From contig JAQBQC010000212.1 in NCBI GenBank assembly GCA_028287205.1, positions 1-5,940 on the forward strand: 5,940 bases of DNA, written 5' to 3'. The translations under genes were made by a program, and so were the position numbers. Below are positions 5,339-5,940 of this stretch, one piece after another. This DNA comes from Gemmatimonadota bacterium (GTDB taxonomy: Bacteria; Gemmatimonadota; Gemmatimonadetes; Gemmatimonadales; Gemmatimonadaceae). Within the stretch, counting starts at the first letter, position 1. Every line of letters begins with the position of its first letter. The notes beneath the pieces are model-generated. The model made no database searches and was not told the DNA's origin. It worked only from the letters and a program-made list of their open reading frames with translations.

Positions 5339-5595
5339 CCGGTCGCCGATCCGATGTGTGCGCGGCGCTGACCAATGGTGATCGCCACCACGGGGAGACG
5401 CGCTCCATGCGCCGCGCATGCGACCCGACGCGTCTCGAGAACGCGCTACTACGGCCGATGCGAGACCAGTGCGTCATCCGGGCTGCGTTCGGCCATCGGC
5501 GCAATCACGGGCGCCACGACGTGCTCGATTCGCAGGTGCTGGGTCGGGACTGCGCGCGGCGGCGCGCCGTCCTGTGTACGACGCGAGTATGGCGC

Positions 5596-5612
5596 GGGCG
5601 CGGGGCGCGCCC
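5596..5612 (-). terminator. Possible terminator of the DUF1611-type gene
   Basis: GGGCGCG-GGG-CGCGCCC (plus-strand reading) is a perfect 7-bp GC stem with a 3-base loop. It lies 54 bases after the DUF1611-type stop codon in the direction of that gene. No U-run follows on the minus strand, so it is only a candidate. Confidence 0.3.
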
Positions 5613-5665
5613 GACATCAATCCAATGCGCGCGACATCCCGGCGGCGCGCACCCTCGAAGAAATC

Positions 5666-5940
5666 CTACCGCCGCTTCGCCGCCACCTTCTTTCTCGCCG
5701 GTGTACTGGCCGCATCCACTTGCCGCGCGAGCGTGCGCGCCCGCTTCCGGTGGAACTCGTCGATCGCTTCCACCACCGGCTCCGAGTCGAAGCGCACAGG
5801 GTCCGTGGTCGGAAGCCCCGTTTGCCGGCGCGTCTTCGCGATCGCCGCGCGCGCCGCGCGCACCGACAGATCGTACGTGTTCAGCGACACCGCGATCACG
5901 GGCGCCGGACGCAGATGCTGCACGAGCATCTCGTGCATCC
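5666..5940 (-). CDS. DUF1611-family protein, C-terminal end (runs off right edge)
   Basis: The visible C-terminal part (about 90 residues) matches the end of DUF1611 proteins, which have an N-terminal Rossmann-like domain and a C-terminal P-loop NTPase domain. The recognisable stretch is APVIAVSLNTYDLSVRAA, then RAAIAKTRRQTGLPTTDPVR, then FDSEPVVEAI, in the order expected near the C-terminus of this family. The P-loop and the rest are outside the window. A Lys/Arg/Ala-rich tail (ARKKVAAKRR) closes the protein. The Met at 5938-5936 is internal; the reading frame continues beyond the edge. The biochemical role of the family is poorly defined; some members are annotated as D-Glu or D-Ala amino-acid-modifying enzymes, which this fragment cannot confirm. 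Confidence 0.75.
   Translation of the reverse strand, partial: MHEMLVQHLRPAPVIAVSLNTYDLSVRAARAAIAKTRRQTGLPTTDPVRFDSEPVVEAIDEFHRKRARTLARQVDAASTPARKKVAAKRR

Larger units (their letters stand above)
5289..5665. other. 377-bp intergenic region without a gene
   Basis: No credible coding sequence or RNA gene is seen. The region lies between the stop of the DUF1611-type gene and the start of the lipoprotein gene, both on the minus strand, so it should hold the end signal of the first and the promoter of the second. It contains the inverted repeat at 5323-5338, the GC hairpin at 5596-5612, a 10-bp palindrome at 5560-5569, and a 7-bp inverted pair (GCCGATG near 5454-5460, CATCGGC near 5494-5500). I cannot find a convincing -35/-10 pair on the minus strand. 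TTGACG at 5338-5333 has no -10 box at the right distance. Confidence 0.6.

Noticed and set aside
5289..5504. 72-residue N-terminal extension of the lipoprotein frame
   Set aside because: It would place the signal peptide inside the protein, is Arg-rich, and the start at 5288 has its own GGGAG site.
5560..5569. 10-bp palindrome CGGCGCGCCG
   Set aside because: Short GC palindromes are common by chance in sequence of this composition, and nothing around it suggests function.

Overview
This is a GC-rich bacterial chromosomal segment. The translation machinery on its left side, the DUF1611-type protein at the right edge and the general sequence style suggest Gemmatimonadota or a similar high-GC soil lineage. 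That assignment is an inference from protein style, not a computed placement.

Left part (1-1129, minus strand): a tRNA-tuf operon transcribed right to left. A near-consensus sigma70 promoter (TTGACG, 17 bp, TATTCT) precedes tRNA-Thr(UGU), tRNA-Tyr(GUA), tRNA-Gly(UCC), tRNA-Thr(GGU) and the 5' part of tuf (EF-Tu), which runs off the left edge. This is the same order and the same anticodons as the E. coli thrU-tyrU-glyT-thrT-tufB operon. None of the four tRNA genes encodes its own CCA. Upstream of the promoter, and in the same direction, lies complete cysS (cysteinyl-tRNA synthetase). A small hairpin overlaps its stop codon.

Middle part (2531-3303): divergent from cysS are two closely spaced plus-strand genes. 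One encodes an ABM-type (dimeric alpha-beta barrel) monooxygenase-like protein. The other encodes a 91-residue uncharacterised protein whose first residues (MSRAFVNED) resemble the N-termini of GreA/GreB-like proteins.

Right part (3195-5288, minus strand): a three-gene run of a probable lipoprotein with an unusual C-terminal half, a small four-helix membrane protein starting 11 bases after it, and a strongly degenerate ABC-ATPase-like protein. The ATPase has Arg instead of the Walker A Lys, no recognisable LSGGQ motif or Q-loop Gln, and an in-frame 12-bp tandem repeat. Its C-terminal tail is antisense to the end of the MSRAFVNED gene. This is the least explained part of the window and the best candidate for something undescribed, but the sequence alone does not show what it does or that the three genes act together.

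Right edge (5289-5940): about 377 bp with no gene, holding an operator-like inverted repeat and a perfect GC hairpin. It is followed by the C-terminal end of a DUF1611-family protein that enters from outside the window. I found no CRISPR array, transposase, integrase, toxin-antitoxin pair or phage gene.
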